Source: Candidatus Eisenbacteria bacterium (GTDB lineage: Bacteria; Desulfobacterota; Binatia; DP-6). Taken from it: 32,672 bases of DNA. This document shows, in pieces, positions 1 through 8,647 of the stretch; within the stretch, counting starts at the first letter, position 1; the number at the start of each line of letters is the position of its first letter. The notes beneath the pieces are model-generated. The model was not told where the DNA came from, made no database searches, and was given only the letters and a program-made list of their open reading frames with translations. Made by a program: the position numbers and the translations under genes. The DNA is taken from assembly GCA_035577985.1 (NCBI GenBank), contig DATJZY010000046.1, positions 1 through 32,672 on the forward strand. The letters are read 5' to 3'.

Positions 1-457
1 CCAGCATGCCTTCCCGCGTGCGGCGTGCGACCCCCCCGAGCGACCCGCCCGAGGGGCTCGGCCGGATGAACGCCTCGGGCGCGACCGAGAGGTGTGCCAT
101 GCGCGTCTTGTCACCGAGGATGCTACCCCCCGAGCGCGTGCTCGACGGGTCGACGGCGAGCACGGCGACGCGTTTGCCCTGCGCGATGAGATGGAGGCCG
201 AAGGCCTCGATGAACGTGCTCTTGCCGACCCCCGGGGCGCCCGTGATGCCGACCCGCGCCACGTTGCCGGTGTGCGGGAGCAGCAGCTCGAGCAGGCGCT
301 GCGCCGACGCCTCGTGATCGGCGCGGGTGCTCTCGACCAGCGTGATCGCTTTGGCGAGCGCCCGGCGGTTGCCGGCGCGCAGCTCGCGGGCCAGCGCCTC
401 CACCGACCCGGCGTCGGGCTGGGGGCGCGCGCTCGCGGCCTCGTCGCGTCGAGCCAT
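1..457 (-). CDS. meaB: MeaB/ArgK-type G-protein chaperone of methylmalonyl-CoA mutase (3' part beyond window)
   Basis: Reading the minus strand from an ATG at 457 gives 152 residues open to the window edge. A P-loop GAPGVGKST lies at residues 73-81. It is followed by the family-typical [18 protein letters not shown] block at 103-120, which contains the switch and metal-binding region of MeaB/ArgK GTPases. An N-terminal helical arm (about residues 18-62, including [19 protein letters not shown]) also matches this family. MeaB proteins load and protect adenosylcobalamin on methylmalonyl-CoA mutase using GTP. The mutase of this window lies about 16 kb away on the same strand, so the two are not in one operon here. 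The start is followed closely by the conserved arm, and divergent gene 546 begins 88 bases upstream. The C-terminal half, including the NKxD guanine-specificity motif, is not visible. Confidence 0.9.
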   Translation of the reverse strand, partial: MARRDEAASARPQPDAGSVEALARELRAGNRRALAKAITLVESTRADHEASAQRLLELLLPHTGNVARVGITGAPGVGKSTFIEAFGLHLIAQGKRVAVLAVDPSSTRSGGSILGDKTRMAHLSVAPEAFIRPSPSGGSLGGVARRTREGML

Positions 458-545
458 CCTCGCCGGGTTCTACACGGCCGGCCGGCGCGGCTCCACCGCG
501 CGCTCCTTGCCGTGGCGCCCGCCATGCTCCTACCATGCGCGCGCG

Positions 546-1652
546 ATGGGCCGCGTGGCGCGCATCCTCGCGGTGTGGGCGGCCGCGCTCGTCGTCGCGG
601 CGACGCTGGCGCTCGCCCGGCTGGGTCCGCGCGTCGATCACCAGGGACGCGAAGCGTACTCCCATCGCGCGTTCGTCGCGGCGGGTTTCGACCCGTGGAG
701 CCCGGCCGAGGCCGCGCTGCGCGAGACCGTCGTCTGGCTCGGCGACTCCACCGTCGTCGCGCTGCCGATCCCGTCGTACCCGCAGGAGATGGCGCCGGCC
801 CTCGAGCGCCGCGGGATCCGCTCGCGCGTCGTCGCCGGCCTCGGTCTCGACTTCTATCCGTTCTACCTCCTGACGCCGGCCGTGCTGGGGCGGCTGCGGC
901 CCGACGTCCTCGTGCTGGTCGCGCATCTCCGCTACTTCTCGGCGCCCGCGCCCGTCGCCAGCAACGACCCGCTTCCGAACCGCGACTTCGGCGATCTCGC
1001 GTCGTACCTGCCGGCAGCCGACATCCCCGCAACGATCCTGCTGCCCATGGCCGAGCGCGGCCTCACCGTGCCGCGCCTTCTGCTCGCCCAGGCCTTCGAC
1101 GTCCCGGCGATGGAACAGGTCGCGTACTGGTGGGCCGGCGGCCGTGCCCTCGTCCGTGACGCGTCGGTATGGGATCGGCTGGGACCGCTTCGCAGCCGCC
1201 GCTCGGCCGCCGGCGCCGAGCTGCGCCGCTTTCGCATCCTGTACGCCTCCAACGTCGCCGTGACCCCGAGCCAGCCGACGGTTCGGATGATGGCCGCCAC
1301 CGTGCGGCTCGCAACCCGACGCGGAACGTCCGTGATCGTGGTCGGCACGCCTCTCGCGTGGCAGCAGATGGCGGCGACCATCGGCTACGACCCGGCCGTC
1401 TACGCCGAGCGCTTCGGCGTCCTGCGCGAGGCGGTCGAGGGAGCGGGTGGCACGTTCCTCGACCTGCACGAGGCGCTGCGGTCGCGCGAGCTCCGCGATC
1501 CGATCGGGCACTTCAACGCACGCGGCGCCGCGCACATGGCGCGACTCGTGCAGCCCGTCGTGCTCGCGACGCTCGCCGCGCGCACCGAAGCCCGTGGCCT
1601 CGGTCGTGAACCGGCCGCAACCGGCGAGGTGGCCCGGGCGCTCGCCCGCTAG
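546..1652 (+). CDS. membrane-anchored SGNH/GDSL-hydrolase-like protein
   Basis: 368 residues. The chosen ATG directly precedes a hydrophobic segment (residues 5-24, ILAVWAAALVVAATLALA), giving an uncleaved signal anchor or signal peptide; the reading frame is open further upstream but that part overlaps meaB and lacks protein-like character. Block I of SGNH hydrolases is seen as WLGDSTV (Ser near residue 68), and the C-terminal block as GHFNARGAAHMA, which supplies the catalytic His with the usual H-x-N-x-x-G spacing. The middle has the alternating beta/alpha pattern (PDVLVLVAHLRYF; TSVIVVGTPLAW) of this fold. Relatives act as esterases or as acyl-transfer enzymes on exported polysaccharides; the substrate here is unknown. 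The gene stands alone, divergent from meaB and followed by a lipoprotein gene after 63 bases. Confidence 0.75.
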   Translation: MGRVARILAVWAAALVVAATLALARLGPRVDHQGREAYSHRAFVAAGFDPWSPAEAALRETVVWLGDSTVVALPIPSYPQEMAPALERRGIRSRVVAGLGLDFYPFYLLTPAVLGRLRPDVLVLVAHLRYFSAPAPVASNDPLPNRDFGDLASYLPAADIPATILLPMAERGLTVPRLLLAQAFDVPAMEQVAYWWAGGRALVRDASVWDRLGPLRSRRSAAGAELRRFRILYASNVAVTPSQPTVRMMAATVRLATRRGTSVIVVGTPLAWQQMAATIGYDPAVYAERFGVLREAVEGAGGTFLDLHEALRSRELRDPIGHFNARGAAHMARLVQPVVLATLAARTEARGLGREPAATGEVARALAR

Positions 1653-1715
1653 CCCGGCCCCACCTCCCCAATTCGTGCGATGTTCGCACGCGCCGCGCGC
1701 TGCTACGCGTGCGCC

Positions 1716-2267
1716 ATGACGACCACGAAACGATTCCTCGCCGTGATGTGTGCGTGCGCCCTGCTCGGCGCATGTGCGCCGCAGTCCGAGGCCATCCGCA
1801 CCGGCAAGCGCTCCCGCGGGCCGCAGGCCGGCACGTGGGAGGGCACGTGGACCAACAAGAAGGCGGGCACGTCGGGCACCGCGCGCGTGACGGTGATGGA
1901 GTACCCCGGCTTCGGCTACGCCTTCTACGAGGTCACGGGCGATCCGTTCGGCTGCGGGGAGCCGATGCTCACCGGCACGCTCATGCTGACACCGGGCATC
2001 GACTTCACGACCAAATCCCTGACGCTCGACATCAGCGATCCGATCCTGGGACAGCTCTCGCTCGACTCGAAGGGCCATCGCGTCCGCGGCGGGACGTCGG
2101 GCGCGTGCGGCGGCTCGGGGCCGTCGTGGGACACCAAGACGAAGTTCCGCACGCGCAAGGTATCGGGGAAGATCCTCCTCGACGCCGGCGGCGAGACGAG
2201 CAAGGTGAGCTACAAGGTGAAGCCGTCGTCGAACGGCCACGGCCCCAGCACGCCGGGCGACGTCTAG
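1716..2267 (+). CDS. predicted outer-envelope lipoprotein of unknown function
   Basis: 183 residues. The start is the ATG just before MTTTKRF, followed by a short hydrophobic stretch ending in a good lipobox (LLGAC), so the mature N-terminus should be a lipidated Cys. The mature part begins with a basic linker and then a beta-rich domain containing GTWEGTWTN and GTARVTV, reminiscent of small beta-barrel or lipocalin-like lipoproteins that begin with a G-x-W motif. Two Cys (in FGCGEP and GACGGSG) may pair. Its stop codon overlaps the stop of the convergent DoxX-like gene by three bases (shared ctag), so transcription from both sides meets here with no room for a separate terminator. I do not recognise a named family. 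Confidence 0.75.
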   Translation: MTTTKRFLAVMCACALLGACAPQSEAIRTGKRSRGPQAGTWEGTWTNKKAGTSGTARVTVMEYPGFGYAFYEVTGDPFGCGEPMLTGTLMLTPGIDFTTKSLTLDISDPILGQLSLDSKGHRVRGGTSGACGGSGPSWDTKTKFRTRKVSGKILLDAGGETSKVSYKVKPSSNGHGPSTPGDV

Positions 2268-2662
2268 CGTTCCTCCGAGCCCACCCCGAGCTGCGTGATC
2301 AGCAGCGCGCAGCCGATCATCGCCAGCCCCTTCAGGAAGAACGACGTCTGGATGTCGGCCATTCTCTGGTCGGTCGCGGTCGCCATCGCGACGCCGTGGA
2401 CGGTCACCGTGACCGGCACGAGGAAGAGCGTGATGAGCCAGCCTCCCACGCGCGCGTAGCGATTGACGGCGATGAGCGCCGCGCCGGCGAGCTCGACGAC
2501 GCCCGAGATGGCGACCCAGAACGGCCGCCACGGGATCGCCGCGGGCATCAGCTCCACGTAGTGGTCGAGGCGCGTGAAGTGCGTGATGCCGGAGAGGAAG
2601 AAGATGAGCGTGAAGAGGAGACGACCGGCGACCGCGATCCCAGGATGTCGAGGTCCGTGCAC
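2264..2662 (-). CDS. DoxX-like small integral membrane protein
   Basis: 132 residues with four hydrophobic segments (AGRLLFTLIFFLSGITHF, WVAISGVVELAGAALIAV, WLITLFLVPVTVTVHGVA, GLAMIGCALLITQLG). The order and the FxxxGxxHF motif in the first helix fit the DoxX/DoxD-like superfamily. A GTG at 2662 is the only usable start downstream of the preceding gene's stop, leaving an 8-base gap, so it is probably co-transcribed and perhaps translationally coupled with the flavin enzyme upstream. No clear Shine-Dalgarno is visible. DoxX-like proteins are often partners of redox enzymes in the membrane; a role in quinone or electron transfer for the flavoenzyme is only inference. Confidence 0.75.
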   Translation of the reverse strand: MHGPRHPGIAVAGRLLFTLIFFLSGITHFTRLDHYVELMPAAIPWRPFWVAISGVVELAGAALIAVNRYARVGGWLITLFLVPVTVTVHGVAMATATDQRMADIQTSFFLKGLAMIGCALLITQLGVGSEER

Positions 2663-2670
2663 GACCGTGC

Positions 2671-4053
2671 TCAGCGCGGGCCGAGCCAGGTCTCCGTCGT
2701 CTCGACCGCCGAGCCCACCTCCCAGATCGGCGCCCGCTCCGGATGATACCGCGAGCCGATCGGCACCGAGTAGATGTCCTCGTTCTCGTAGGATTTCTCT
2801 CGCTGGCCCTCGCGTCCGAGAATCTTCCGGCACGCGTCGATGGCGGGCGACGGCTGGTGCTCGAAGCCGTAGATCCGGCCGGCGAACATGTCGGGCATGT
2901 ACTCGGTGTAGCGGCTGTGGACGAACAGGCCGAAGGCGAGCGGGTGCTCCCAGAAGCAGTCGAGCGCGTCCTCGAGCACGTCGATTCCCTTCTCGCACTC
3001 GAGCTGATGCGCGGCGAACGGATTCGCCTCGTCGCGCCCCTTCCCTTCGAGGTACGCGCGGATGAGCGGTGCCGCCATCTGCCCCTCGCGCATCGTCACC
3101 GTGAGACCGAACGAGAAGATGGGGTCGATGAAGCGGTGCGCGTCGCCGATGCACATGAACCCCTTGCCGGTGAAGTTCTTCACCTGGAAGGAGTAGTTCG
3201 GGATGACGTGCACGTCCTCGACGAAGTCGACCTCGGGAATGCGGCGCTTGAGCTCGGGGTGCAGCTCGTGGAGCTCGCGGGTGAGGAACTGCCGCGGCGT
3301 CTCCTTCTGCTCGAGGAAGTAGGCCGACGGGATCACGACGCCCACGCTGACGACGTCGTCGTCGAGCGGGATGAACCACGACCAGTGGTACTTCTTCTGA
3401 TAGAAGATGAGCGTGTTGTCGGGGTGGTCCTTGCGCGTGCCCCCGTCGTCGCGGATCGTGCCGCGGACCTGCGAGAAGATGGCGATCTGCTTGTCGTAGG
3501 CGCCCAGGTACTTCGGGCCGGTGATGCCGCCCAGGTTCGCCAGCCAGGTGGCCTGACCGGAGCAGTCGAGGAGCATCTCGGATTCGATGTCGAGCGTGCC
3601 ACCGTCGTTGGCCCGCACCTTCACGCCGCGCACCGAGCCGTCGTCGTTGCGCAGCGGCGCCAGCGCCTTGCCGGCGAGGAACTCGGCGCCGCGCGCGCGG
3701 GCCTCGTCGAGCATCATCTTGTCGGAGTCGCTGCGGCGCACCTGCCAGGTGTTCCAGTCGAAGAACTGCCAGTTCTTGTCGCGGCCGGTGACGGGAACCC
3801 ACCACGAACCCTGCTTGCTCTGGCCGTAGACGTTGACGCCCTGCTTCACCGGATGCTTGCGCTTGATCATCTCCTCTTCGAAGCCGAGCTCCCGCATGAC
3901 CTGACCGGCCGCGCCGGTCATCGATTCGCCGATGTGGTAGCGCGGGAAGGTCTCGGCTTCGATGATGAGCGGCTTGATGCCTTCGCGGATGAGGAACATC
4001 GCGGACGCGGAGCCGCCGGGGCCTCCGCCAACGATCACGACATCTTTTTTCAT
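2671..4053 (-). CDS. flavin-dependent halogenase-like FAD monooxygenase
   Basis: 460 residues, starting at an ATG preceded by AGGAG (4058-4062). The N-terminus has the FAD Rossmann motif GGGPGGSAS (residues 9-17) and the GESM motif at 42-45. A Lys in VKQG (residue 70) sits where halogenases carry their catalytic Lys. The signature W-x-W-x-I-P is present as WSWFIP (224-229). The second FAD motif is GDAHRFIDPIFSFGL (303-317), where halogenases have GDAAxFxDPxxSxG. These features place it with the phenol/pyrrole-type flavin-dependent halogenases (CmlS/PltA-like), a group that also contains non-halogenating relatives and is distantly related to geranylgeranyl reductases. Activity would need reduced FAD from a reductase not seen nearby. 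No carrier protein, polyketide or peptide synthase gene is adjacent, so the substrate is likely a free small molecule or lipid. A DoxX-like gene follows in the same transcript. Confidence 0.85.
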   Translation of the reverse strand: MKKDVVIVGGGPGGSASAMFLIREGIKPLIIEAETFPRYHIGESMTGAAGQVMRELGFEEEMIKRKHPVKQGVNVYGQSKQGSWWVPVTGRDKNWQFFDWNTWQVRRSDSDKMMLDEARARGAEFLAGKALAPLRNDDGSVRGVKVRANDGGTLDIESEMLLDCSGQATWLANLGGITGPKYLGAYDKQIAIFSQVRGTIRDDGGTRKDHPDNTLIFYQKKYHWSWFIPLDDDVVSVGVVIPSAYFLEQKETPRQFLTRELHELHPELKRRIPEVDFVEDVHVIPNYSFQVKNFTGKGFMCIGDAHRFIDPIFSFGLTVTMREGQMAAPLIRAYLEGKGRDEANPFAAHQLECEKGIDVLEDALDCFWEHPLAFGLFVHSRYTEYMPDMFAGRIYGFEHQPSPAIDACRKILGREGQREKSYENEDIYSVPIGSRYHPERAPIWEVGSAVETTETWLGPR

Positions 4054-4321
4054 CACACTCCTCTTGCGCTCGACCGGACGCGGCGAGCGAGTGCGGGAAC
4101 ATAGCAAGGTTGGAACACGATCTCTACCGCGTTGCGCACGAACAGGTCCTGAACACGTCGGCACCGATGCTCGGCGAGCACAGCACGTGCGAAGGAATCC
4201 GGCGCTTGCGGTCGTTCGTGCCCACGCAAGTGCGGGGCCGCACCGACGCTGCGCGGGTTGCGTCGTTTTGCCGCCGAGGGGCTGGTCCGGCATCGAGACA
4301 CTCGGCTATAGCTCCGCGGGC
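4054..4321. promoter_or_regulatory. divergent intergenic region between halogenase-like gene and antiporter gene
   Basis: About 268 bases separate the two divergent starts and must hold both promoters. It is less GC-rich than its surroundings in places. I see the Shine-Dalgarno of the minus-strand gene at 4058-4062 but no convincing -35/-10 pair and no strong inverted repeat. A 78-residue open frame starting at 4110 on the plus strand has no protein-like pattern and runs into the antiporter gene, so I do not call it. Confidence 0.4.
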
Positions 4322-5581
4322 GTGTCGAACTTCGACCTCGTCCTGAAGCTCTTCTTCCAGCTCGCCGTGATCCTCGCGGTCTGTCGGCTCGTCGGCCTGG
4401 TCGGGAGCCGTCTCGGACAGGCGCAGGTCGTGTGCGAGATGGTGGCCGGCGTGCTGCTCGGGCCGTCGCTGCTGGGGCTCGTCGCGCCACAGGCGCAGGC
4501 CTGGCTCTTCCCCAAGGCGTCGATGCCCGTGCTGTACGCGATCAGCCAGGTCGGGCTGGTCCTCTACATGTTCATGATCGGCCTCGAGTTCGACGTCGGC
4601 CTCATCCTGGGGCGGGTGCGCGGCGCGGTGCTCGTCTCGTGGACGGGCGTCACGGTGCCGCTCATTCTGGGCATGCTCGCGGGCGTCGCGCTGCGCGACG
4701 ACGCGGATCTGTTCGCGCCCGAGGTGAGCGTCATGACGGGAGCGCTCTACCTCGGCGCGGCCATGTCGATCACCGCCTTTCCTATGCTGGCGCGGATCAT
4801 CCACGAGAAGGGCATCGCCCGCACGCGCCTCGGAACGCTGACGCTCGCGGCCGGCGCGAGCGACGACGCGCTCGCGTGGTGTCTGCTCGCCGTCGTGCTC
4901 TCCCAGATCGAGGGCTCGGCGGCGACCGCCGTCAAGACGATCGCGGGCGCGGCCCTCTATTGCGTCTTCATGCTCACCATCGGCCGCCGCCTCCTCGTCC
5001 CTCTCGGCCGGCGCGTCCAGCGCGACGGCGGGCTCACGCCCCCGACCATGGTGACGGCGCTCTTCGTGCTGATGCTCTCGGCCTGGGCGACCGACGCCAT
5101 CGGCATCTACGCCGTCTTCGGCGCCTTCATCGCCGGCGTCGCCATGCCGCGCGGCGCGTTCGCCCGCGAGGTGACGGCGCACGTCGACCTGCTGACGACG
5201 ACCTTCTTCCTCCCCGTGTTCTTCGTCTACTCGGGCTTGAACACGCGCATCGGGCTCCTCGACTCCGCGCACCTGTGGGGGATTGCGCTCCTCGTCCTCG
5301 CGATCGCCGTCGCGGGCAAGGGGCTCGCGTGCCTCGCCGCCGCGCGCGCCGCCGGCGAGGCCTGGCGCGAGGCGATCACGATCGGTGTCCTCATGAATGC
5401 GCGCGGCCTGATGGAGCTCATCATCCTCAACATCGGCCTCGAGCGGGGCGTCATCACGCCCACGCTCTTCACCATCATGGTGGTGATGGCGCTCGTGACG
5501 ACGCTCATGGCGTCGCCGCTCTTCGAGCTCCTCTACGGGCGCCACGTGGTCGCGGTCGGGGCGCCCGCGCGGGCCGGGTGA
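4322..5581 (+). CDS. CPA2-family cation:proton antiporter (KefB/NapA-like membrane domain)
   Basis: 419 residues consisting almost entirely of about 12 hydrophobic segments. The GTG at 4322 gives a short N-terminus (VSNFDLVLKLFFQ) before the first helix. Family marks include EMVAGVLLGPSLLG (39-52), VLYMFMIGLEFD (80-91) and the paired acidic residues in AGASDDALAW (181-182), the ion-binding position of CPA2 exchangers. A later segment, FGAFIAGVAMPRG, is the usual GAFxAGxxxP motif. It lacks the cytoplasmic TrkA-N/KTN regulatory domain of KefB/KefC, so it is a membrane-only exchanger that would swap Na+ or K+ for H+. It is monocistronic: the next gene is convergent and its stop lies 13 bases away. 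Confidence 0.88.
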   Translation: MSNFDLVLKLFFQLAVILAVCRLVGLVGSRLGQAQVVCEMVAGVLLGPSLLGLVAPQAQAWLFPKASMPVLYAISQVGLVLYMFMIGLEFDVGLILGRVRGAVLVSWTGVTVPLILGMLAGVALRDDADLFAPEVSVMTGALYLGAAMSITAFPMLARIIHEKGIARTRLGTLTLAAGASDDALAWCLLAVVLSQIEGSAATAVKTIAGAALYCVFMLTIGRRLLVPLGRRVQRDGGLTPPTMVTALFVLMLSAWATDAIGIYAVFGAFIAGVAMPRGAFAREVTAHVDLLTTTFFLPVFFVYSGLNTRIGLLDSAHLWGIALLVLAIAVAGKGLACLAAARAAGEAWREAITIGVLMNARGLMELIILNIGLERGVITPTLFTIMVVMALVTTLMASPLFELLYGRHVVAVGAPARAG

Positions 5582-5594
5582 GCGAGAGCGCCAG

Positions 5595-7634
5595 TCAGAG
5601 CAGGTCGAGGAACGCCAGCAGCGCGCGGCGCTCGCGCGCGTCGAGGCCCGCGTCGGGACCGAGGTCGGATCGGTCGTGCCAGAACTCGTCGCCCGCGAAG
5701 CGGGCGCGCAGGAGTACCGCGTCGAGGTCACGCGCCGAGCCGTTCGTGAAGTAGGGGCGCTTCCGATACAAGCGCCGCAGCGACGGGACGCGCGCGCCGC
5801 GCTCGTGCACGTAGGGCTCGATGCCGGTCTGCGCGTAGGCGTCGCACGCCCATACGACGGGACCGTCGGGCGACATGACGAGCCGCTCCCACTCGCCGAA
5901 GGGCACGCGCGAGGCGGCGACGTCGGTCGCGAGGCGCGCCTGGTGGCAGGGCTCGCAGCGGTCGCGGAAGACCTCGGCGCCGCGGCGCTCCTCGGCCGTC
6001 CACGACGGGCGACCGAGCACCGAGGGATTCGGGCGCGGGCCGAATCCCATGAGGAAGACCATGAGCGCCCGCCGCAGCTCCTCGGGACCGAGCGGCTGCG
6101 CTCCGACGCCCAGATGCGCGAGCCACGGCGCCTCCGCGATGCCGATCGAGAACCACGGATCGTGACGGCTGCGGAGGCCGGCGACGCGGAACTCGTTGTG
6201 CGCGACGGACGTCAGGTCGGAATCGAGCGCGCGCGAGAAGTACGGCCGGTTGTTGAAGAGGCCGAGGAGCGGCTTCGTCGTCACGTGCAGGTTGCCGCGG
6301 CCGGGATCGTGGATGCGACCGTCGACCACGCCGTCGAGGTGGCAGGTCTCGCAGGTGAAGCGGCTGAGCGATCCCTTGGTGCGGTTCCACGGCGCCATGA
6401 GGGTCGTGAAGAGGAGCGCTTCGCCGACGCGCGACTCGACGCTGCGTGGTGGCTCGCCATCCGGAACGGGCACGACGCGCGGCGCGCCGCCGTCGTCGAC
6501 GATCCACGCATCGAGGAGCGGATTCGCGAGCACCCGCCGCCCGTCGTCGAGGAGGGCCTCGCCGACGCAGCCCGGAACGAACGTGCGCGTCGCGACGTCG
6601 GGGCGCGGCCAGACGCCCTTGCGCGTCGGTCGCGGCGCGGTCCACTCGAGGTCCGCTGCCGGCGCGGCCCCGTATCCGACGGTCCGCACGCCCACGACGT
6701 CACCCGTGAGCCGCAGCGCGACGACCTTCGGCGTGACGACGCCGAGAGCGGACACGTTCACGACCCCGAGGCGCTCGGCGGGTCCGCCGGGCGGCAGGCG
6801 GTACACCCACGCGAACGAGTCGATGTAGCCGAACGATCCCTGCCGCCGGTCGAGCGGATGATCCTCGACGCCGCCCAAGGCGAGCAGCACGTCACCATCT
6901 TGCTCGACGGCGTCGACCGCCCAGATGGGACCGTCGTGGACGATGCGCACGGCGTCCGCCGGACGCGGCACGCCACGCTCGTCGACGGGCAGAACGACCA
7001 CCTCGTGCGACAGGACGCAGTCGACGACGACATGGTGCGGGATCCGCAGAACCGAGCGCGGCCCCAGCCCGATCGGCTCGTCGGCTCCCGCGACGATCGT
7101 GCCGTCGCGCAGCGCGATCGTGAGGAGCCGGTGATCGTGGTCCTCGACCACGTGGAGCACGTTCTCGGGGCCATGTGCGATCGCGCGGATGGAGCGCGCT
7201 CCGCCCAGCGGGATGGAGCCGGCCGGCTCGAGCCGACCGTCGTGAACGGCGTAGCGTGCGATCTCCGACGCCTGCTCACCGGAGACCAAGACGTCGCCGG
7301 CGGGGCTCGTCGCGAGACCCGATGGCGATGCGGGCGCGCCGAGCCGCTGCAGCTCGCCACCGTCGGCGTCGAGCACGACGATCGAGGAGCGACCGCGCAG
7401 GAGACCGACGAGACGTGAGCTTTCGGGGAGGCGTGCGACCGCTACCGGATCGGGTCCCGCGTCGGCGGCGCGGAGCCGGCGAAGATCGGTCTGGTTCCGG
7501 CGGGTCGTCTCGAAGGCTCGCAGGCGTTCCAGCGCCGGCCCACGCGGGTCCTCCGCCTGGCGCGGCTCGGGACCGCACGCGACGACGGTCGCCAGAAGCG
7601 CCGCCGATGCCCACCCGCGCGATCGTCCGAGCAC
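5595..7634 (-). CDS. diheme cytochrome-c lipoprotein with N-terminal beta-propeller-like region (MauG/CCP-like)
   Basis: 679 residues from a GTG at 7634, chosen because it starts just before a hydrophobic stretch with a lipobox (LATVVAC). Residues about 60-400 contain repeated beta-strand blocks with G/D turns (GDVLVSGEQ, NVLHVVEDHDHRLLTI, DVLLALGGVED) and look like a WD/YVTN-type beta-propeller. Two class-c heme sites follow: CETCH (Cys428) and CEPCH (Cys560). The C-terminal part has the MauG/cytochrome-c-peroxidase pattern, including HNEFRVAGLR, PSLRRLYRKRPYFTNGSA and a final RALLAFLDLL helix. It should be exported, lipid-anchored and carry two covalent hemes, acting as a peroxidase or in electron transfer to an unknown substrate. 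A small Cys-rich secreted protein gene precedes it by 25 bases on the same strand, so the two probably share a transcript. Confidence 0.85.
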   Translation of the reverse strand: MLGRSRGWASAALLATVVACGPEPRQAEDPRGPALERLRAFETTRRNQTDLRRLRAADAGPDPVAVARLPESSRLVGLLRGRSSIVVLDADGGELQRLGAPASPSGLATSPAGDVLVSGEQASEIARYAVHDGRLEPAGSIPLGGARSIRAIAHGPENVLHVVEDHDHRLLTIALRDGTIVAGADEPIGLGPRSVLRIPHHVVVDCVLSHEVVVLPVDERGVPRPADAVRIVHDGPIWAVDAVEQDGDVLLALGGVEDHPLDRRQGSFGYIDSFAWVYRLPPGGPAERLGVVNVSALGVVTPKVVALRLTGDVVGVRTVGYGAAPAADLEWTAPRPTRKGVWPRPDVATRTFVPGCVGEALLDDGRRVLANPLLDAWIVDDGGAPRVVPVPDGEPPRSVESRVGEALLFTTLMAPWNRTKGSLSRFTCETCHLDGVVDGRIHDPGRGNLHVTTKPLLGLFNNRPYFSRALDSDLTSVAHNEFRVAGLRSRHDPWFSIGIAEAPWLAHLGVGAQPLGPEELRRALMVFLMGFGPRPNPSVLGRPSWTAEERRGAEVFRDRCEPCHQARLATDVAASRVPFGEWERLVMSPDGPVVWACDAYAQTGIEPYVHERGARVPSLRRLYRKRPYFTNGSARDLDAVLLRARFAGDEFWHDRSDLGPDAGLDARERRALLAFLDLL

Positions 7635-7659
7635 GATCGGGGAGCGGATCGTTCCCGCG

Positions 7660-7953
7660 CTACCAGCCGCCGCCGGAACCCGAGCCACCCGGGGCGGGCT
7701 TCGTCGGCCGCGCTTGCGTGGCTCCGCAGACGCTGAGATCGGCGAAGCAGTCGTGGACGATGCTCTTCGCGCAGCGCTTCTTGCACTGTCGCTTCGCGCG
7801 CCCGGTGAGACTCGCACAGTCCGTGCTCCGGCATGCGGCTACCATGGGCGCGCACGCCTTGTTGCACGGGAGGCCCCACGCGAGCGGGGCGGTCCACGCA
7901 ACGATACCGAGTACGATCGATCCGACCACCCATGTCGTCGTTGCGATCCGCAT
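7660..7953 (-). CDS. small secreted Cys-rich protein
   Basis: 97 residues. An N-terminal signal peptide (MRIATTTWVVGSIVLGIVAWTAPLAWG) is followed by a basic, Cys-rich mature part. The Cys come in spaced pairs: CNKAC, CRSTDC, CKKRC, then C in VHDCFADLSVC, giving eight Cys, so four disulfides are possible. The tail is a Gly/Ser/Pro stretch ending GGSGSGGGW. The pattern CxxxCxxxxxxC...CxxxC resembles short exported repeats seen in Cys-rich proteins of this kind of genome, but I do not recognise a named family. It lies immediately upstream of the diheme lipoprotein gene, and a role in its assembly or as its partner is only a guess. Confidence 0.7.
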   Translation of the reverse strand: MRIATTTWVVGSIVLGIVAWTAPLAWGLPCNKACAPMVAACRSTDCASLTGRAKRQCKKRCAKSIVHDCFADLSVCGATQARPTKPAPGGSGSGGGW

Positions 7954-8045
7954 GCATCGACCATTACCCCGAGTCGCCCCATCGTCAAGTAGGGTACGGT
8001 GTCACGAATCGCGTTGCTGCAGCGTCCTCCATTCACGGAGGCTTC

Positions 8046-8642
8046 ATGCGGCTCGCACCGATCGAATCGACTCGCAACACGGTACTGCGACTTCTCGACT
8101 GGGCGTTCCGGCAGCAGTTCGGAAGAACGCTCACGCCGTATCAGGTGGTCTTCGCGCGCCTGCCGCGCACGATCGCCGCGCAACTAGGCATCTACTGGGG
8201 GCTCGGCGGCGGGCACGGCATCCCACCCGAGCTACAGCTGCTGCTGCAATCGCGCGTCGCGGCCATGAACGGGTGCAGCTTCTGCCTCGACATCGGTCGC
8301 GCCATGGCAACCTATCGAGGTCTGACCCTCGAGAAGGTCGACGCCGTGCACGAGTGGCGGACGAGCGCCCTGTTCACCGACGCCGAGCGCGCCGCGCTCG
8401 CCTACGTCGAAGAGGCCACGCGCGACCGCCGCGTCTCGGACGAGACGTTCGCGGCGCTGAGGGCGCATTTCGACGACCGGCAGATCGTCGGCATCACGTG
8501 GCTGAATGCGGTCGAGAACTACTTCAACCTGATCAACGGACCGCTGGGCATCGAGTCGGATGGTCTGTGCGCCATCGCCGATCGTCGCGTCGCCACACGT
8601 CGCGCCCCGACCTCGCCCGAGCTCGCGCGTCGGTCGGCGTGA
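8046..8642 (+). CDS. AhpD-like / carboxymuconolactone decarboxylase family protein
   Basis: 198 residues. The ATG at 8046 has a good GGAGG at 8037-8041. The core of the AhpD/CMD fold is present: an all-helical protein with NGCSFCLDIG (Cys77 and Cys80), the redox CxxC of this family, followed by a helix containing GLTLEKVDAVHEW and by FTDAERAALAYVEEATRDRRVSDETFAALRAHFDDRQIV, which is the standard second half. Members reduce peroxides or act on ring-opened aromatic acids. The CxxC type with C-x-D-x-G after it is usually annotated only as family protein. It is expressed alone; a hairpin at 8648-8676 follows. Confidence 0.85.
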   Translation: MRLAPIESTRNTVLRLLDWAFRQQFGRTLTPYQVVFARLPRTIAAQLGIYWGLGGGHGIPPELQLLLQSRVAAMNGCSFCLDIGRAMATYRGLTLEKVDAVHEWRTSALFTDAERAALAYVEEATRDRRVSDETFAALRAHFDDRQIVGITWLNAVENYFNLINGPLGIESDGLCAIADRRVATRRAPTSPELARRSA

Positions 8643-8647
8643 CGTAA

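Noticed and set aside
123..2531. An 802-residue Arg/Ala-rich open frame on the minus strand
   Set aside because: Typical shadow frame of GC-rich DNA; the real genes in this stretch are meaB (another minus frame), the SGNH-like gene and the lipoprotein.
4110..4346. 78-residue open frame in the divergent region before the antiporter
   Set aside because: No Shine-Dalgarno, no protein-like pattern, and it overlaps the antiporter start.
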